From Nemophila menziesii (taxonomy: Eukaryota; Streptophyta; Magnoliopsida; Boraginales; Hydrophyllaceae), in NCBI GenBank assembly GCA_029959085.1, contig JARWIR010000001.1, positions 17,909,730 through 17,973,729 of the forward strand: a stretch of DNA of 64,000 bases, read 5' to 3'. Every line of letters starts with the position of its first letter. The first letter of the stretch is position 1. Below, piece after piece: positions 11,940 through 23,442 of this stretch. The notes under the pieces are model-generated. The model was given only the letters and a program-made list of their open reading frames with translations, made no database searches and was not told the origin of the DNA. The position numbers were made by a program, and so were the translations under genes.

Positions 11940-12568
11940 CTAAAATATTGACAACTTTCTCCTGAATAAGTTATTCTTTGATCTTAGTTGTCGATGAATT
12001 TCATGTACATTCTTGCTCAAAGTTGCTCAACCTTTCTTGTATTTCCTTCATTTCTTCTTCGCCTTCTCCCTCTATTTCTGGAATATCTTTAGCATGTTTT
12101 CTAACACATCTCCTATATGCTTAATCGATACACTTTTGCTTTCATTGAAGTACTTTCGATGCCACTCGGTTATCTCGCTGACTTGATCTTGTGTGATATT
12201 TGGAAATTCTTCTTCTCCACTTGTTATTCACATAATCATAGCCACATCTTCACTTCTCAGTTTAACGATTCGTTCTCCTAAAGCAAATCCTTCATTCTCT
12301 TTCGAGTAGCACTTGATTATCTCTTGACTAATCAAGTCTCCTTTCCTTATTTTTATTTTATTTTTCCGACTCTTAAGTTAAACACACCTTTTACTAATTC
12401 GTATAATGATGATTTCTTACACCATTCTAACTACACTTCATTAAACTTCCTGTTACTTACTATATTTACTATTTTACTCAATCCTGATATATAAGTTTCC
12501 TTAAATTTTATTGAACTTCCTTGTGCTTTCTCTATATCTTCATCAATCAATCTTCTTCTTGGTGGCAT
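11940..12568 (-). pseudogene. Broken plant mobile-domain-like frame
   Basis: Reading leftward from an ATG at 12568, the frame begins MPPRRRLIDEDIEKAQGSS. It continues through FKETYISGLSKIVNIV, SSLYELVKGVFNLRV, LISQEIIKCYSKENEGFALG and EDVAMIM, with single stops replacing codons at several points (for example after NRKFNEV and after MIM). The layout resembles N-terminal domains of the DUF1985 kind carried by some Ulp1-bearing MULEs, but this is pattern similarity only. It lies on the strand opposite the zinc knuckle. Confidence 0.4.
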
Positions 12569-12640
12569 TTTTACTTGTATTTACACAAACCCCAACCACA
12601 AGAAACATTTTAGTAGTCTGAATTGACATTCACATATTTT

Positions 12641-12692
12641 AACATGAAATTCACTGAATTAAACTGTGAATTTCATGTTTAATTCAGTGAAT
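12641..12692. repeat. Two overlapping, mutually exclusive hairpins
   Basis: Arm AACATGAAATTCA (12641-12653) pairs with TGAATTTCATGTT (12667-12679). Arm ATTCACTGAATTA (12649-12661) pairs with TAATTCAGTGAAT (12680-12692). Both are perfect 13-bp stems sharing bases, so only one can form at a time. Confidence 0.7.
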
Positions 12693-13450
12693 TATGCAGA
12701 GCATACGGTAAACTGTTTTGAGTCTCTATATTATGCATTATTTACACCGTAAGGTCCCTAAATTCCATTGTTTATAATATACCCTGTATTTACAAAAAAT
12801 TCATTGTAAAAACCCTTGTTTATCTCTATTCTTCATTAATAATTCAATTTTTTTTAAATAATTGCATTATAGGTCCCTGTTTTACATGTCAATCATGTTC
12901 AATTTGTTGATATTAATCACATTATTCTATCATATTCATCCTAAAATCCTATTATAAACCCTAGAAACTAATAAAATCGCTATTTATAAACACTGTTAAC
13001 CTTAATCAAACATTAATCAGGCAAAAATCATTCGAAATCAACATACACTGCATATTCGTTTTGTTTTTGTTCATGAATCACACGAGAATAGAGTCAAAAT
13101 CATAATTCACTCTCAAAAATTTCAGAATAACATAAATTTTTTGGTTTAGTACTTACGTATGCGGTTTTTTTTGCTTTTTTGTACGGTGTTTGTCTTTGTT
13201 GTTGATCTCCTTACTCGCGTGTTGTTTTCCGCCGTTTCAGTCGCGTTGATTCACTCATTGTTTCAATCGTCGTTTCAGCCGCCTTCTTCGTCGGTTTTTC
13301 GTCTCCCGCTCGATGTGTGTGGTTTATGTGTGTACTGTGCGTGTTATGTGATACAGACTCTTCGTCTTTTTTATTATTCTTTTTATTTTCTTTCAATCTA
13401 AAAACACGTGGGTGGGGGTGTGGAAGGTTATTGTTTTATTTTTCTTTTTC

Positions 13451-16165
13451 TTTTTAATTGCTAACTATAGGGATAGCTTGGGGTGAGACTGTTTTCTATA
13501 AAGTATCTTATTGTATATTTTTTTAAATAAGTTTTCTATTAGGCATTAATCAATAAATTGTCTCTTTTTTATATAAAGTAATATATATTTTGTTGTTAAT
13601 AATTAAAAAAATCTATATAAAAATATTTTTTATAAGTTAGAGGAGACTAAATAAATATTTTTTTTTTGAATACATGAGAGAGTCACTTTGGACTCGGAGT
13701 TAAATAAATATTTTTAAATAACCTAAAAGTTAATTTACTTATAATTTTTTTAAATAGTTATATATTTTATTTTTTTAACTCAGAGGGCAATGGACCGCAA
13801 ACCCTCCGCAATGGTCATCTTGAAATTTTATGATTGAGGGTGTGAAATAAGACTCTAAAACTAGTGTAATTATCTCTCAAGATATCTAGTAAGAGGAAAT
13901 TACAAAATCCAGCCCACATCACCAAAACTTTATAAAATAAGTCCTCTTTAGTTACTTCTTCTATTAAAGTCCTTAGTTACACTTTCTGGTTAGCCCAATT
14001 ACCTATATACCCTTTCTTATTATCTTAAATTATCTTTTTATTTTACTATTGTTTTTTTATTAGGTTCCAAATCCGACATGGGTACGTACGAAGTGGGTAC
14101 AGACCCAATTTACACCATTGTTTACATTTTTTATGTTTTGTTTGTCAGTGTTTTCAAGTCATTAAATGGGTTACAAGTCTATATGGGTACAGACCCATCT
14201 CGTACGGACCCATCTCGAGAAATGCTCTATGTAAGTTGCTCACAAAAAATTGGAGAATTTTGCTCATAATTAATAGAATAAGAAATAATTCCCAACAAAT
14301 CAGGTGTTATACACTACTTCTAATATACAAATCAGGCGTTATATCCAAATTTACTTATATACAAGCTATATAATAATTCTAATTCTTGTTAAATAAATAC
14401 TAGTTCTATTTTGCATCATAGGTCCCTGTAGTCAAGGGACTATACCCAGATGGGGCTGAATACAGTTAATGCTTTAAGATTCCTTCTGTAATGGGCATGT
14501 ACACAGGTCAGCAGATGACCACATCTGCAAAAAACTAAACAAAAAATAATTAATAAAAACAATTAAAACCCAGATCTGCATAATAGGTCTGTTGTTATTG
14601 CATCACATGTCCCTTGTTATCGCATAATAGGTCTCTGTAGTCCAAAAACTGTACCCAGATGGGGCTGAACCCAGATGGGACTGGACTCATTCTGCAGAAA
14701 ACAGCAACAACTCGTGTTAATAAAAAAACACGTAAAAAGAAATAGAAAACAAAAGCTTTTGAATCCGATCTGGGCTGGGGCGGAACTCCGGCGACGCAGC
14801 AGGGCTGCAGTGCATCAGCAGGCGACGCAGAACAGTGAGGACGCGGCCATAGATGAAACAGCGGCGACGAGGCTTTCTTCTGTAGAAGATCGGATCGATT
14901 TTTAACGAGGTTTCAGTGTGCTAGAGAACTGGGTCTGTTCGCTGGTGATGGAGAATGGCCTCTAACGGCGGCGGGTATCTGCGTGGTGATGGAGGTGCTG
15001 CCAGATCGGAGTGGAGGTCTTCGTCTGTCGGTTGTGGAGATGCAGGAGGCGAGGGGTGTTGGTGGTGGATCTGGTACGCGTTGGAGGGGGGTGTTGGTGG
15101 TGGATCTGATATGGTGATGAGGGATGGTAAGAAGAAACAAGGTGATGGTGGGTTCGTCTTCTCGAACGTCAGCAGCGACGGAGGAGATGGTGTGGTGAGG
15201 CGCAGGTCTGGCCATGGTGGGAAGGTGAGGAGAGCGGTTGGGTGGCAGATCTGGAGCGTACCTGTTTATGGTGCAGTTGTTGTGGCGATGCAGATTCGCG
15301 AACAAGCTTCGCTGCAGAGAAGGAGGCGGCCCTGCACGGCGGTTTACAGAGGAGTGGTGGAGATGCTCCTGTTTGCTGCTGTTGCTGCTCCGGTGGTCAA
15401 TACTGCAGGAGAGAGAAGAGATGATGGGGAGGGCGGGGGCGGTTGGTGGGGAGGGGAGTGATGATGGGGGCGGTTGTGGGGTTGGGATGAGAGAGAGGGG
15501 ATGGGTTGTGTTTACAGAGAGAGAAGGGTAGTGGGGGGTGGGTTTTGTGTTTCGAAACCTAATAGGGAATGAGAATGGGATTGGGTTTCGGTCCCCTGTA
15601 ATAAGAGTATAAAAGGAGGGCAGTTTTGGGGTTTTTGTGTATTTAGTTGGATAAGTAATGGGTAGTTAGTGGTGAGAATTTTTTTAATAAAGTAGTATGT
15701 TGTTGGGACTGCAATTTATAATTCACCTATCTAGTAATTAGAAGTTATCTTCTTTGTTAGAATTTCAAGTTTCATAGTGAAAACATTAGGTGAAACTTGA
15801 AAGGATAAGGGAAGAGCATATATTTAAATATTTGTAAGAAAAAAAAGAGTAATAAGTAAAGTGTGGTGGAGTAGTATTTAGTTACACACGTTTCTTTTGG
15901 TCAATAGTTTTTAGTACACACTCATTTTAAGACAATTAACTAGTTTCTGATTCTCTATCTTTTCCAGTTTTTGTTAGATTCCGCCCCCAATCCCAATTGC
16001 ATCTCAATACAAATAAATACATACATATATACTTCCTCCTCTCTCTCCGACAAGACACAACGCAAAGGAAAATCGAAAGATCGGAACCCAGATCTAATTT
16101 TGTCGGTTCAATAAATCCCAGATCAAAGACATTATATTTTTGAGTTTAATTTTGTGAGAATTGTT
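13451..16165. other. Unassigned repeats and 5' flank of the phosphatase gene
   Basis: AT-rich up to about 14.7 kb. A phrase GGTCCCTGTAGTC then ACCCAGATGGGGCTGAA occurs at about 14420 and in variant form at about 14625. Between 14.75 and 15.55 kb the DNA becomes GC-rich and GGTGGT-rich, so that long frames are open on both strands. Their Gly/Arg-rich translations match no domain I know and probably reflect composition. A CT-rich leader (CTTCCTCCTCTCTCTCC near 16030) precedes the phosphatase ATG. Confidence 0.45.
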
Positions 16166-17874
16166 ATGGGCGCATCACAGTCAGCTGAAGTTCCATCTGA
16201 AGGTGAAGAAGAAGAAGAGGAAGAAGATGAAGAACATGAAGAAGATAACGATGATGATGATGACGAAGATAATGAACACACCAATTTAATGATTAATCAT
16301 CACAGAGGTGAATTGGGTAATGGTAATAACAGTCTCCTTGTTAAGAAAGTACTTGAACAAGAACCTGAGATGTTGCCATGTCACTCCTCTGCATCTCCTC
16401 TTTCCCCTCAATTATCCACCTATGGTACACCTCGTCATGGACCTTCAATTAAGGTCTGGGATCCTTACAATGTCCTCGCACCTCCTCCCCTAAACTTCCC
16501 TACTCGTTCCGATTATCATCCCGGCCCCACAGAACTTTATTTGATATGTCACGGCGAGTCTCACATGAATTTACGGCCCGATTTGATTACGGGTCGATGT
16601 CCTGAGGCTGCTCTTACACCTAATGGAAAGCGCCAAGCTCGAGCTTTGTCTGTCTTCTTTAAATCAAATGGGATTCGATTTACTTCCGTTTATACCTCCC
16701 CTTTGGATCGCTCACGAACTACTGCACTTTCAGTCTGCCAGGTACCTACTAATTTCTCCGACTTTGTAAATTTTATGATGCATTCTTGTAATTAATCAAG
16801 CTTTAGTTATTGAGTTTAGGATTAGGCATGATTTAAAGCCCAACAAAAAAAAAAAAAGGATTAGGCATGATTTAATTCTTTTATTTGGTGAATTATGAGG
16901 TATAGGAGCTATGGCGTAGCTTCTTTTCTGGGTTGTTCCGTAAATTGCTCTAAAATTAAATAAGTAAGAGGGGTAGTAATGAAAAGAACTGTTTGTAAAA
17001 TAGATACTATGCATCTAAGGCCATAATTCCGGTGAAGTGGGATAAAGCTTTTGTAACCTATGAAACTATTCATGTTGTGATGAATAGAAGAAACTCTAAG
17101 ATTGTGTCATCTAACTTCTATGTGCCATTAAGCCACTTGATTATAACAAAAGTATGTGAGTGAGTTCATGGGAGCTTAAGACAATTGCATTTTAAATTGC
17201 AGGAGATGAATTTTTCAGAGGATGAAATACAGTCCTCAGAGGCACTTGTGGAGATGAGTCAGGGGCATTGGGAGGGATGTCATAAATCAGAAATGTTTAC
17301 AAACGAAACAATGAGATTGATGGAAACTTTCCAACCTGATTTTTGTGCACCATCTGGAGAATCTTTAAGGCAGGTTGAATTTCGAATGATGCAATTCCTG
17401 AACGAAACTGTTATGGGATTGCCAGAAAAATTCAGAAGTGATTTTTCACCACCTGTTCAGAGTGATGGACCACCACCATCACCACTACAGATGGATTTTA
17501 ATACTCACAGAAACCAGCAGCAAGGACTATCAAGGAAGAAGTCAGGTAAGAGTAGGCTTCAGATAGTGACAACTACAGGTGGTCAAGAAGCTGATGATGA
17601 GATGTCTCCGCGTGTACCTACCATGAACCATGGCTCATCTCTTCCGGAGATAAATATAAGACCACCTCCTCCTCCTATTCCGGCTTCATGTATTGGTATT
17701 TTCACTCATTCTGTCCCGATTAAGTGTGTTATCACAGGGTTACTTGGGTGTAGTGCAGTTATGACACATAAGATCTGTGTTGATGATTCTTCAGTAACCG
17801 TGTTACAACATTCCTGGAAATCTGGATGGCAGATAAAGAAAATGAATGAAACTTCACACCTTAGACTTCTTTGA
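16166..17874 (+). CDS. Histidine-phosphatase superfamily (phosphoglycerate mutase-like) protein with altered RHG motif
   Basis: Two exons (16166-16741 and 17203-17874) join in frame into 415 residues. The start is the ATG at 16166. It gives MGASQS, a good N-myristoylation signal, and no ATG lies in frame just upstream. Residues 12-40 are a run of Glu/Asp. The histidine-phosphatase fold follows: LYLICHGES at 124-132 in place of the usual LxRHGE, TPNGKRQARAL at 151-161, SPLDRSRTTA at 178-187, ALVEMSQGHWEG around 206-217, PSGESLRQVEFR near 242-253, and the second catalytic histidine in FTHSVPIKC at 358-366. The polar insert at 267-350 has a polyproline end. In this superfamily a phosphohistidine forms on the first His, helped by the Arg that is Cys here. 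Substrate unknown. It is not a glycolytic mutase by length or N-terminus. Confidence 0.88.
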
Positions 17875-19435
17875 TCATCTTTAAACTCAAATACCGTCCA
17901 ACTTTCAGCTGCTGAAGATGTTTCTTTTTGCTTCTTGTAATGATTATTACTAAATTTAATTCTGGATAATTTAATAGAGAGAATTGGTGGTGGAGTTGGA
18001 ACAAATGGGTTTTTGGTGAGTGTTTTACCAGATTGAGAGACATTAATTTCTTCTGAAATTTATTAAATATTTATTTATTTATATTTTTGTTGTATTCTAA
18101 AATCTAATTTAAATTCTATCATCACCCTTGGCGATGGGATGCATTTTTTTGCTTAGATGTTAGCAAATCGTGAATTGATTGAGTTGGATTTATTCTTGGC
18201 TAGGTCCATTTTTCTTCTTTCCAAGTATTAGTAATACAGTATTACAATACGGACAAAAAAAAATTTATCTATTTAAGCCACTTGTCCAATTTCAATAGGG
18301 TTCAGGTTCGACAAAGCAGCTCCAAAACATACAGCTATCTGAAGGAGATTGGTATTGCGTTTAGAATTTCTTTGCTTCATAACAAATAAACAATCATCCC
18401 AAGTGATTTTGTCTTAAACGAGCTTACCCTCATTCTATGATCAAACACCCAAAATTTTGACGGATAAATGGAACGATCTTGCAACTCAACATTCTATCAT
18501 TATCATCTTTAATAGGAGAGAGGGTATCGGTGAAAAAATTGTCCAAGAATGCATAAATCAATCCCCCAACCATCTAAGTCACCCAACAACACTCTGGTTG
18601 GGAGAGAAAATATCTAAAGCAATGATCCAAGACCAAAAATGTCTTAGAACAAACTACACTAAAATCATTCTTAGTAATGAGAAATTCATAAGTATTCCAA
18701 ATACGTAATAGAACACAAATCCCCAAACACCCATATTTCATCCAAGTTTAACAAGAAGAAACTAAAAGTAAAGAGTAAGATCAACAAAAATTTATCAGTT
18801 ATCTCCCCATTCTTAGGCACATGATTGGCAATTCCAGGAATAAAGGGTGGGCTATGGAAAGGATTTTCAACATGTATCATTCGTGTCTTTCTATAATAAT
18901 AATAATATATCTTGCTGGCAGTTACTATGTCACCAGGTGGATTAGAGTTATTGCATTGCCACCAATGACTAAAGAGTGTTGATCAAGGTTTAGAAAAAGC
19001 ACATGTTTTACGAGGTATAGAACCCTGAAAGACATTATTAGCGACGAGGGTTCCCACCTTATGAATATATACTTGAAGGCTTTGCATGTAGTAAAAGACA
19101 AGATTTTTTTTGTCAATCTAAAATTTGAGATGAGTTACATGGTAGACCGCCTAAAATCTACACATGATTAGGCAAGTCGAGTACTTTAATTGAGAAATCA
19201 AGTCCATTTTGGAGAAGGTTGTTGGGCCAACGAGGAAACCTTGGAGGACGAAACCCGAGGATGCACTTCAGGCCTACTGAATAATTTACACATCACATAT
19301 TGGTGCATATCACATATTGGTGCATCTCATTACCGTATGGTGTTGAAAGGCCTGCCATCTCCATCTAGAACTTTAACTTTAGGCAAATTGGGAATTTAAG
19401 AAGTTGAACTTGGACCCGGAGTTAAAGGATGAGTA
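17875..19435. other. Intergenic, no gene seen
   Basis: AT-rich DNA including the phosphatase 3' flank. Short open frames up to about 80 codons show no recognisable domain. A 20-base phrase around CACATATTGGTGCAT is tandemly repeated near 19290-19325. Confidence 0.5.
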
Positions 19436-19665
19436 TGTTGGAATTTATTATTAATTAAGCGTATTTTACATCATTTAAAACAAGGTATTAATATAATTTC
19501 ATTTCATGTTCTTATGGGAGAAGTGGAAAAAATACTTTTTGGGAAGAAAATGTCTCACATAGAAGATGATATGGAAAATATATTAGTTTAAAATAGCTAA
19601 CCCATCTATTACTTTCAAAAGAACCAAATGCTATAAAATCTAAAAGGAAAAAGGCAAGCCTCACA
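19436..19665 (+). mobile_element. Copia-type LTR fragment
   Basis: TGTTGGAATTTATT at 19436 follows an A/G-rich stretch (GTTAAAGGATGAG), as an LTR does after a polypurine tract. GTCTCACATAGAAGATGATATGGAAAA, then TGCTATAAAATC and GCAAGCCTCACACTAGGA, match the usual order of a Copia U3/R region with its TATA box. It stops where the Gypsy Gag fragment begins. Confidence 0.5.
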
Positions 19666-21672
19666 CTAGGACGCGACAACTTCCTCCATTGCCCCTACTT
19701 GTGGTGGTACTCCTGGGGGATTTGGAATTTGATGGTTAAGATTTTCCCCAGGTGGTACATCCTCTATTATGGGGATTGGATTCCATCCGACATCTAATAA
19801 CAATGGATCGTTGTTGTTAGCCATAACTTCTTGCTTCCTTTGCTCACTTTCTCGCATTATCTGAGCTCAAAGTAGTTTCTCGAGATCTGAGAACATACAC
19901 CAAACCTAAAAACCTGAAAAGATTCCTAAAGACCCTAAAAGGAGACATAAATAAAACAAGCGTAAAACTAGAAAACACTAAACTCTACTACACTAAGCTA
20001 AACACAATAACTAACGATGAAGTCCCTGGCAGCAGCGCCAAAAACTTGTCGTATCCCAAGGTATGATAAAATATTGCAAACAAATGCACACCTCGAGAGA
20101 ACGAGAAACTTTTTGCAAGTGTGAGGATCGTTGACAAGTAATAAATAAGTAAACAGAGCATCGTTCCTCAAGAACTTAAGTCGTTAGCTTCAAACTCGTA
20201 TCTTATGAAAGTGTAGATGGTTTTAGATGTTTAAACTAAAAGATAGAAATTTAAGAATAGATATTTGTTTGGTTTTTAGTTAATAACTACAATGCAAATA
20301 CGAATTTAAACTAATAATTCAATAAAGAAGATTACTAAGATTGGATGAGAGATTAGCTTGAGTTTGCTAGTATGCACCTATCCCACTGGATCGATAATTC
20401 TAATTATAAGGGTGAATTGGTTGTTACAACTAATCAGGATTCTATTATCCTTCTAACTCTCGTCAGGGTAGCTTAGAAGATTGTCTCACTCTTACTAGAG
20501 ACCTAGGGTAAAATTATTCTACACAAAAGCTAGTGATATGAACTAACCCTATATATTATCCGGTTAGGCACGCCGTTAAGATCACTACCAAACACTGAAC
20601 GGATATGAATCGATTGAGTCCCTGAACCCCCCTCTAGGGTGATAGTATGAGGAGTTAGGTCAATCTAGAGGTGTACAAGTTCTAGAAAACATTAATTAAA
20701 ATAATTTATACTCAACTGTAATTTACATGCTTAATTCAATTAAACGTAGATATCAAAGAACATAGAGTATCAAAAGCAGTAATCAAGGTTTATACAGTTA
20801 AGCAAACCCAAGCTAAGGGAAATTTAGTGCCTGATTAAATAAAGAAAACCAAAGAATAAATAGCTTAGAAACATGGTTAAGACAAGAAACTAAAGCTAAT
20901 TACCTTAATGGTAGCAGTGGAATGATGCAGAGTGATGTTGTGATGCTCCAACTTCTGTTGCTTTCTTCTCCAAGTTGACTTGCTCTCTCTCTCTCTAGTC
21001 AAAATTCAGAATAAAAATTTAGTAAGGACCCTTCTCTGACGTTAGTTTTTTATATTCATAGGTCCATAAACATTTTATGGGTCATGGGCTTCTTTTAAGT
21101 TACCTAATCCAACTAAAAAACATTTTCCTTTAAGAGTGGACTGGTTAGAGCCACGACAACTCCAGCTTTGATAACTTCTTCATTTCAGCTCCAAATAAAA
21201 AACTATAAGATCCTAAATGTTCCTAACTTCAAATATTAGCTAGATATCAAAGGGTTCCTCCAGAATCTTTGTCAATCTCGTGTGGCACCTCGAATATATC
21301 ACTTTCTAAATCTGGCCAATAACTCCTGCACTTTCTAAAAGCGGTTTCTTTGTCCTTTAACTCTTGCCTTCGGGTGTGATATTCTTTTCTTGACTTCTTA
21401 TCCATGTTTTGGCATCTAATATCACCCATGTACCTAAAAACTTCACACTTAACTCACAAATTACACATAAATAACTCTGAAAGTAACAATCTTCTAAAAG
21501 TAAACAAGAAACGAGAATATATCATATATTAGGGAAAATTCCTCAACCAAGCACAACATGAACCTAAAATGATGTCTCATGACTAGATTAATATATCATA
21601 AATATTTAGACATCAACCCCTAAAAATATGTCTCATAATACGATTAATCTATCACACAAAAAGAGACATTGA
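19666..21672 (-). mobile_element. Truncated Gypsy element C: 5' LTR, primer site and Gag start
   Basis: On the - strand an LTR (21672 to 20047) is followed by a tRNA-Asp-like primer site (20040-20022) and the first 63 codons of a Gag-like frame (19857-19666; MANNNDPLLLDVGWNPIP). It is then cut off. The LTR belongs to the same broad family as those of elements A and B: it shares the GTATGATAAAAT-like inner end and the GAGACAT hairpin at the outer end, here present twice in tandem. Its outer end interrupts a Copia pol relic. The other LTR is missing, so the age cannot be judged. Confidence 0.7.
20022..20040 (-). other. Primer binding site of element C (tRNA-Asp type, diverged)
   Basis: Read on the - strand: TGGCGCTGCTGCCAGGGAC. 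It starts six bases after the LTR terminus, at the same spacing as in elements A and B. It differs from them at a few positions. Confidence 0.7.
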
Positions 21673-22043
21673 TTCCACACTTGGATCCTTTCAAATGGTT
21701 TTAGCTCTTCAGGCATAACATTTATCCAATTATAATCAAGTAATGCATCTTTGATATTCGTGGATTCTGTTTGATACAATTCAACATGGTGAGAACATAA
21801 AGCATTAAGAGAAGAACGTGTTGTTACCCCTTTACTTGGATTTCCAAGTATTAAATCTTTTGAGAGTCCTCTAACATTCTTCCAACTTTTAAGAATATCT
21901 ATTCATACTTAAATGCTTTCTTCATCTTTACCCTTCACATTATCGATTGGTTTGTCAACTTGATGTTATGAAGTGGTAGGTTGCACTTGTTCCTCCATTT
22001 AATGAAATGTGGGATAGTCTACAATATCTTCATCCTTGCACTC
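21673..22043 (-). pseudogene. Ty1/Copia pol fragment just upstream of the RT core
   Basis: From about 21857 down to 21673 the - strand reads one open stretch: LGNPSKGVTTRSSLNALC, then NIKDALLDYNWINVMPEEL and FERIQVW. This is the conserved Copia region (GxPxKGVxTRS, then WxxAMxEELxxFExNxVW) at the start of reverse transcriptase. It ends abruptly at the LTR of element C. The part right of about 21860 is decayed. Confidence 0.75.
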
Positions 22044-22595
22044 TGATATCTCCCTATTTGTGATGAAATAATCTAGGTTGGAGACATCATTTTAGGTGTA
22101 CTTAGTTATTTAATTATCGATTTTTTCATATTTATATATTTTCTTATTTCTTGTCCTGATTTGATGAATTATTATTTTTTAGAGTATATTTGGTTTAATT
22201 TGTTTGTTAATGTGAAGCTTCAAAGATATATGGAAATCAATTAGATGTCAAATCAATTCTAAAGAGATAAGGAAAGAAGATATGGATGGAAATTGGAGAT
22301 AAAAGGAAGTAGAGATAAAATAGGAAAGGAAAAGTTGCCAAGTAAATCTGAAATTCTGCATCCACTTCCACTAAAAAGATTATAACTTAGAATTGGATGG
22401 GAATTTGGAAGAGTCGTCTTAAGGAAAAGTGTAGATCTTTTCAATGCGGTCGTTTCTATATAAAGTAGGCAAAAATCAGAGAAACAATGAAGGAGTCACG
22501 ACCAAAAAATGACAACAACAGTTTCCCTTCTCTTATATTTTAGGAAACGAATTTGATTGGAAAAAAGTCATATTACTTGCCCTCTACGGACTCTA
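22044..22595 (+). mobile_element. Truncated Gypsy LTR (F), first part only
   Basis: It begins TGATATCTCCCTATTTGTGATG and contains GGAGACATCATTTTAGG, the terminal hairpin shared with the other LTRs. AATTATTATTTTTTAGAG and GTGAAGCTTCAAAGATATATGGA follow as in LTR D. Similarity stops at about 22.6 kb, before the expected TATA region, so this is a broken LTR. Confidence 0.65.
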
Positions 22596-23442
22596 TTTTT
22601 CAAATATGTAGAATAGAACACATTTTTAATAAGTGTAGAAGTATCGTAAGATTTTGAGCATTTTACTCAATCAATCTGAAATTCCTTTGCATTCCTACCA
22701 TATACACAATTTTAAGGAAAGTGATACATATACTCCTTGGTATTTGTCTGATTTTTTTGTGTCTGGTCTTTCAACAATGATTTTACGTTGGCTCGTCTTA
22801 CCTTATCACTCTTAATAAGTGGGTTGCTTGAGCTTCCCTTTTAACGAAGCTCTTGTACTTTAATACCCTTTTATAACTTTTCAACGCTTCAATGACTTGA
22901 GCCTTCTATATCAACACCTCAAGAATTTTGGTTATCCGTGCCACTTTAGCTTCCTAGTCGAGCATGAATAAATAAAGCATACATAACGTGGGTCATTCCA
23001 CCATGTAACTAGGATGCACTCTAACTGCCACGATCTCCGATAAGTGTATATTTATGGATTTGACCACTAATAGATTATTTTACAGTTGCGAAACTACATA
23101 ACTTTTGTTCATAAATGGTTGACATAACTAATACATTAGAAATCTATCTTTTGCAATGCACCTTATCTTTCTTACAACTTATCCTTACTAGATTCTATAT
23201 GGGGAACTCCGTCTTATTCACCGATTGACTTAAGCATCAAAGTACCACAAGGAGCCTTGCTCTTGGTTAGTGCTTGAATTGAGATAGTTGTAGTACTTGG
23301 TAGACGTGAAAAGACTTCTTATTGATTTATATGGTACCATACTTACACCACACATAGATGAAATATTTTTTACCGTATCAGTGAGTCCATGTGTTGTGGA
23401 GATAAGCATAATGATGGAGCTACGAGCACTGTATTACATGCT
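22596..23442. other. Unassigned DNA between LTRs
   Basis: Moderately AT-rich. No frame above 60 codons and no recognised domain. It was continuous with the sequence from 26850 onward before LTR E inserted, as shown by the ATGCT duplication. Confidence 0.5.

Larger units (their letters stand above)
9841..13450. mobile_element. Degenerate MULE-like DNA transposon region (boundaries not defined)
   Basis: This 3.6-kb AT-rich block holds a zinc-knuckle reading frame on + (11241-11540), a broken mobile-domain-like frame on - (11940-12568), a 275-bp tandem duplication, palindromes built on CATGTTT, and several copies of a TTGCACTATAGGTxC-like phrase (near 9884, 12863 and again at 14411). Plant Mutator-like elements often pair a zinc-knuckle transposase with a second, unrelated frame. 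I could not match terminal inverted repeats or a 9-bp target duplication, so the class is inferred only. Confidence 0.35.

Noticed and set aside
14913..15531. Long Gly/Arg- and Pro/Ser/Thr-rich open frames on both strands
   Set aside because: The region is rich in GGTGGT, which suppresses stops in several frames at once. No domain, splice pattern or start context supports a gene.
16154..16165. A start four codons upstream of the phosphatase ATG
   Set aside because: The codon there is GTG, not ATG. The ATG at 16166 has the myristoylation signal and is the natural start.
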